A DNA stretch of 64,000 nucleotides from assembly GCF_024055635.1 (NCBI RefSeq), contig NZ_JAMXMB010000021.1, positions 62,001 through 126,000 on the forward strand, in the 5' to 3' direction. The translations under genes were made by a program, and so were the position numbers. The stretch comes from Microbacterium yannicii (lineage in GTDB: Bacteria > Actinomycetota > Actinomycetes > Actinomycetales > Microbacteriaceae). A model generated the notes under the pieces. That model worked only from the letters and a program-made list of their open reading frames with translations, ran no database searches and had not been told where the DNA came from. This document shows positions 56,001 through 62,000 of the stretch, piece after piece; the first letter of the stretch is position 1; each line of letters opens with the position of its first letter.

Positions 56001-59000
56001 TTCATCGGCGACCTGTCGCGGGTGACCGCACTGGCCGGCGGCTCGGGGCTCATGGGCACCCTGGGCGGCTTTGACGTGCACTACGTCGACACCCGCTTCA
56101 ACCCGCAGACGGCGATCATCGGCGGGAACCAACTCGAGCTCGGCTACGTGCACGGCATCCAGAACGGCCAGCGCGTGTCGTACGAGACCGGCGGCGGCCA
56201 GGCGATCGTCGGACTGACCCCGGGTGCCGCGTACTTCGCGATCGTCGACGCGGCGTTCCCGACCCGCCTGCGTCTCACCGCCACCTCCGGCGGCGCGCCC
56301 ATCGCGCTCGCCTCGCCGGCACGGCCCGGTCAGTCGCACCGCATCTTCCCGACCGACCAGGCCACCGTGCCCGAGCGCGTCGCGCCGTACCTGACGCCGG
56401 TGACCGACGTCGATGGCGGGTCGAACACGGTCAACCTGCCGTACGACATGCCCAAGGACAAGGCCGACAACTCCGCCACGCCGCTGGTCACCGGCGACGC
56501 CGTCACGTACACGGCCAACGGGGGAGCGCCGATCGGCGGCCTCACCGACGGCGAGACCTATTACGTCGTCGTCACCGGTGCGCACAGCTTCCAGCTCGCG
56601 CGTACCAAGTGCCAGGCCGACCCGTCGGCGTCGGGCTGCAGCGGCACGCCGTTCGCGATCATCGACCTCGACCCGGCGGCGGCCACGGGCCGCGCCCACA
56701 GCTTCGTGCGTCAGGGGACGCAGTCGCCCGGCGACCCGGCGAAGATCACCGGCATCCGCGTCCTGACGCCGCGCACCGGCGCGATGTACGGGGTGGCGGT
56801 CGTCGCCAACAACAGCGACGAGATCCTCGCCGTCGGCGCGAGCGCCGCCGTGGCCGCCACCGCCGGGGTCGGCGTGGCGGGCAACGTCAACGTCGTGACC
56901 GCCGACACCGACGCCTTCATCGGCCGCCTGGCGCGCGTGAACGACGACAACACCGGCGCGGCACCGTGGCAGTCGGTCACCGTCGCCGCCGGCGGGGCGT
57001 TCCGCCAGCTCATGGTCTCGGCCGCGGTCGGCGGCGGCATGGCCGGCGTCGCCACGAACGCGACCGTCGACATCGTGACGCTCGACGTCGACGCCACCAT
57101 CGCCGACGACGCGATCGTGCGTGCCGCGGGCGACATCCTCCTGTCGGCCGTCGGCAGCCAGGAGATCACGGCGATCGCCGCGGCGCTCGGCGCCGGCGTC
57201 GCGGGGGTCGCGGCAGCCGTCGCCGCCGTCGTCCTCGACACGCACACCCACGGCCGGGTCGGGCGGCACGTCACGCTCGACGCGGGCAACAACATCCTCG
57301 TCGCCGCCGACGACCGCACCGGCTTCACCGTCGTATCGGGCGGTCTGGGCGTGGGCTTCGTGGGCGTCGGCGCGGGCGTCGCCGTCGTGTCGGCCGTGAA
57401 GGACACCGCCGCGACGATCGGCGCGGGCAGCATCGTGGACGCCCGCGCCGCCCGCGGCTGGGCGCTCGGCGGCATCCCGCTCGGCACGATCAGCGGCGAC
57501 TCGTTCCCCGCAGCCGGCCAGTCGGGCCTCGCCCTGCTCGCCTCGTCGGCCCAGCACGTCTTCGGCATGGCGATCTCGGGCGGCGCCGGCTTCGTCGGCG
57601 TCTCGGGCGCCGTCAACGTCACCCTGATCCGCGGCACGACGGTCGCCGCGATCGAGAGCACATCCGCCGATCGCACCCTCGTGAACAGCGACCGGGCCGG
57701 TGCCGGCGCCTCGCAGAGCGTCTCCGTCACAGCGACCGACCTCACCGACACGTTCACGATCGGCGGCGGCGTCGCGGGCGGCTTCGTCGGCGTCGCGGGC
57801 GGCATCGACATCGGCGTCGTGGACGTCGCCGCCAACGCCCTGGTCGGCGATTACGCGTCGGTCCAGGCGAGCTCGCACCTGCGCGTGCAGGCGCTCTCGG
57901 TGCGTCACATCCAGACGTACGCGGTCAGCGCGGGCGGCGGCGCGGTCGGCGTCACGGCATCGGTCTCGGTGTGGACGGCGGGCGGCCAGCCCACCGGCTC
58001 CTACGACGACGGCAGCGGCCCGAAGGACGCGCTCACGTCGTCCGACGGCACACCCCAGAGTCAGGCCGACCAGCACGCGTCGGGCACGGGCTCCAACGGC
58101 TACCTGTCGATCCTCGGCGGCGCGAACGACTCCTCGGGCACGAACACCGCCCAGCGCAAGCAGGCCGGCATCGACGCGGCAGCCGCGGGGGTCGCCGGCG
58201 CCGCGCCGGGCACGTCGCTCGCCTCCAGCGCATTCTCGTCGCCCCCGCCGCTGCGCGGCACGACGAGCCGCATCGGCGTCGGCGCATTCATCCTGACCGG
58301 CGGTTCGGTCGCGGTCACGGCCGACGCGCGCGACAGCTACTTCGGCCTCGCCGGCTCGGCGACGGGCGGCATCGTCGCGGTCGGGGCATCCGTCCTGGTG
58401 GTGACGCTGCGCTCCACGGTCGACGCCGGCATCGCGACCGGCACGACGGTGCGGGCGGGCGGCGACGTCGCCACCCGCGCCACGTACGGCGAGGCCACCG
58501 AGGCGATCGCCTTCACCGGGCAGATCGGCGCGGTGTCGGTCGGCGGCCAGATCCTGGTGCTCGACACCGACGCCCGCCAGACGGCGCACATCGACGACGG
58601 CGTGGTCATCCCGGTCGCCGGCGGCATCGTCTCGGCGGATGCCGCGGCCGACCGCGACGTCCGCCCGCTGTCGCTGGGCCTGGCCATCGCGCTGGCGGCG
58701 GCCGGCGCATCCGTCGCCACCGCCGACGTCCGCGGCGACACCGTCGGACGCGTGGGGGCCGTCGCCATCGGCACCGCCGCTGCGCCGGCCGGTGGCCTGC
58801 GCATCACCGCCGTCTCCGACATCTCGGTGCCGGTCACCGCGTTCTCCGTGTCGGTCGGTCTCGCGGGAAGCGGCACGGGGGCCGGCGCGATCGCAGACAT
58901 CACCGGTCGCACGGCCGCCGAGTTCGCCGGCGTCGCGCACCTCAGCGGCGGGGCGACGATCACCGCCGACGCCCGCAACGTCATCGATGCCGACACCGTC

Positions 59001-62000
59001 AACGTACAGGTCGGGGCCGTCGCGATCGGCGTCACGCTGGCGCACGCCACCATCACGCGCGAGACCACCGCGACCGCCGTCGACGGCTCGTGGCTCTCGG
59101 CCGGCGGTGCGATCGCGATGCGGGCCACTTCGCGCAACCGCGCCGACGCCTTCACCCCGGGCGGGAGCCTCTCGGCGATCTCTGCCAGCTTCATGAACCC
59201 GGAGGCGCTGATCACCGGCCGCACCGAGGCGATCTTCCGGGCGGACGTCGCAGCGTCCGGCTCGCTCACCGTCGACGCCGAGGGCCAGAACCAGGCGCTC
59301 GCCGAGGCCTTCGTGATCGGCATCGGACTCCTGGGCAGCGGACAGGGCGTCGAAGCGAGCGCCGAGGTGACCACGGCGGCGCTCGTACGTGCCGTCATCG
59401 AGCTCGGCACGGTGTTCTCGAGCGGCCTCGTCGCGGCGCGCGCGCGCATCCTCACCGACGGCGGGTCGGGCAACCTCGCCAGCGCGATCGTCACCGCCGG
59501 CTCGGGCGGCCTGGTCTCCGGCGGCGGGTACGTCGCGACGGCGTTCCTGCGCGGCGCGACCACGGCGGAGGTGTCGAGCGTCATCGGCGGGTCGGGCTCG
59601 GTCGAGGTGCGCAGCACCGCCACCAACCGCGCCGCGGCCGAGACCTTCACCGCCGGCTTCGGCGGCATCCTCCAGGTGAGCGTCGCGTACGCCGAGTCCG
59701 AGATCGCGACGACCGCAGCGACCCGCGCGTCGATCGTCTCGCCGGTGTGGTCCAACGGGGCGACCACGGTGGTCGCGCAGGCGAACAACACGGCGGACGT
59801 CGATTCGGATGCCGCGACCATCGGCCTCATCAACGCCAACGTCCGCGTCATCAGCGCCACGGTCGCCGCCGCCACCCGCGCCGAGCTCCGCGCCGGCCTC
59901 GTCGGCAACGGGCTCACCGTCGAGGCGCGGGGAACCAATCTCGCGACCGCGTCGGCGGCGTACATCGAGGCGGGGCTCTTCAACGGCGGCTTCGGCTCGG
60001 CGCTGGCCGTCGTCGCCGACGCCGCAGGCATCACCGCCGAGGTCGCCGCCGGCACCGCCGACGTGCGCGGCGGCAGTGGCGCCGTCGCCGTGACCGCGTG
60101 GTCCGAGAACACCGCCTCGACCGACATGAAGAAGATCACCGTCGCGGGCCTGGACATCAACGGGCTCCTCCCACGCGCGACCGTCGCCGCCGCGACGCGC
60201 GCGACGTTCGCTGCGGGTCCCGCGACCTCCGCGTCGTTCGCGGTGACGGCATCGTCGCGGAACGCCGTCGACGCCACCGGCGAGCTCACCTCCATCTCGA
60301 TCATCGGCGTCGACGGCACGGTCGCCGCCGCCACCATCGCCGAGTCCGCCGCGACGACGGCATCCGTCGCCGCCGGCGTGATGCTCGCCGCGTCGGGGGC
60401 GGTGTCGCTCCTCGCCGAGAGCCGCGATGGCACGCACGCTCTCGCCGATATCGACAGCGCGGGCGGCGGAGCGGTCAAGGCGGGCGTCGTGGTCGCGCAG
60501 GCGACAGTGTGGGCGCCGGTCACGGCGTCGTTCGACGGCACGATCATCGCCTCGGCGGGCGTGTCCGTCCGCGCCGCGGGCCACGCGAAGGCCGATGCGA
60601 CGATCGAGGCCGTCGGCATCGCGCTCGTGGGCATCACCGGCTCGGTCGTCGACGCGGAGGTGCAGGGCTCGGCCGCGGTCTCGTCCCGATACGGCACCGG
60701 GATGCTGGTCACCTCGGGCGGCGTCCTCGTCGAGACGGTGCTGACGGCCACCGCGACCGCCAAGAGCGACCTGGTGTCGGGCGGGCTGCTCGTGGTGGGG
60801 GTATCGGTACCCACGGCGCGCATCGCCGCTGCGGCCGTGGCGGACGCCGCGCCGCGTCAGGTGGGCGGCACGTCGCTCGCCGTCCGTGCGACGGCGAACC
60901 GCGCCGTCTCGGCCACCTCGGGGAGCCTGGCGCTGGGCCTGATCGCCGTGAGCATCTCCAGCGCCGAGGCACTCATCACCGCCGCCGCGGTCACCCGCGC
61001 GCGCGTGCACGACGGCGCCACGGTGCACGCGCCGTCGGCGGCTCTGACGGTCGACGCGACTGCGACCAATGCCGCCACCGCCGCGGGCGGCGGCGTCAAC
61101 GGCGGCGCCATCACGGTCGGCGTCGCCGAGCCGAAGGCGCTCGTGGACTCCTCGACGCTGGCCCACTTCGCCGCCACGGTGCCCACGGCGGCGTCGCTGG
61201 GCGTCCACGCCACGACATCCGACACCGCCACCGCCAAGCTCGCGAGCACGGCGATCGGCGCGATCACCATCGACTCGGGCCGCGCGTGGGCCCGCGTGCG
61301 CCCGGTCGCCGAGGCGATCGTCGGTGTCGGGACGCCGATCGTGGTCTCGGGCGACATCGACGTGCGGGCGGCCGCCCAGCCGGTGTCCCGGTCGTTCGCC
61401 GAGAACTTCTCCGCCGCGGCGCTCGCGGTGTCGTCGAACAGCGCGCTGGCCGAGACGTTCCCGACGGTGAGGCTGTCCGTCGCCAACGGCACGACGCTCT
61501 GGGCCGGGGGAGCGGTGACCCTGACCGCCCACCAGAACTCCGCGACGCCGCCACCACTGCCGGTCTATGCCTTCGACGCCGTGACGGGCGTGGATCTCGG
61601 CACGAACACCATCACGCTCTCGGGAGCCCACACGCTCGACGACTCGGCCACCGTGCGCTACGACCGCAGCGGCGGCAGCGCGGTCGGCGACCTCACAGAC
61701 GGCGCGAAGTACGGCGTCATCGTGGTCTCGCCCACGCAGATCCAGCTGGGCGCGGCCTTCGAAGCGGCCCAGGTCGACCCCGCGAACGATGTGATCACGT
61801 TCGCGCGGCAGCACGGCTTCGTCGACGGCCAGCGCGTGTTCTACACCGCATCGGGCTTGGGCGTCGCCGGACTCGTGAACGGCCATGCCTACCGGGTCCG
61901 CGTGCTCGACGACTTCCGCGTCCAGCTCATCGACGCCGACACCCCGTCCGCGCCGGTCGAGTTCGACGGCGGCGACGTCGACGAGGCGAACGGACTCATC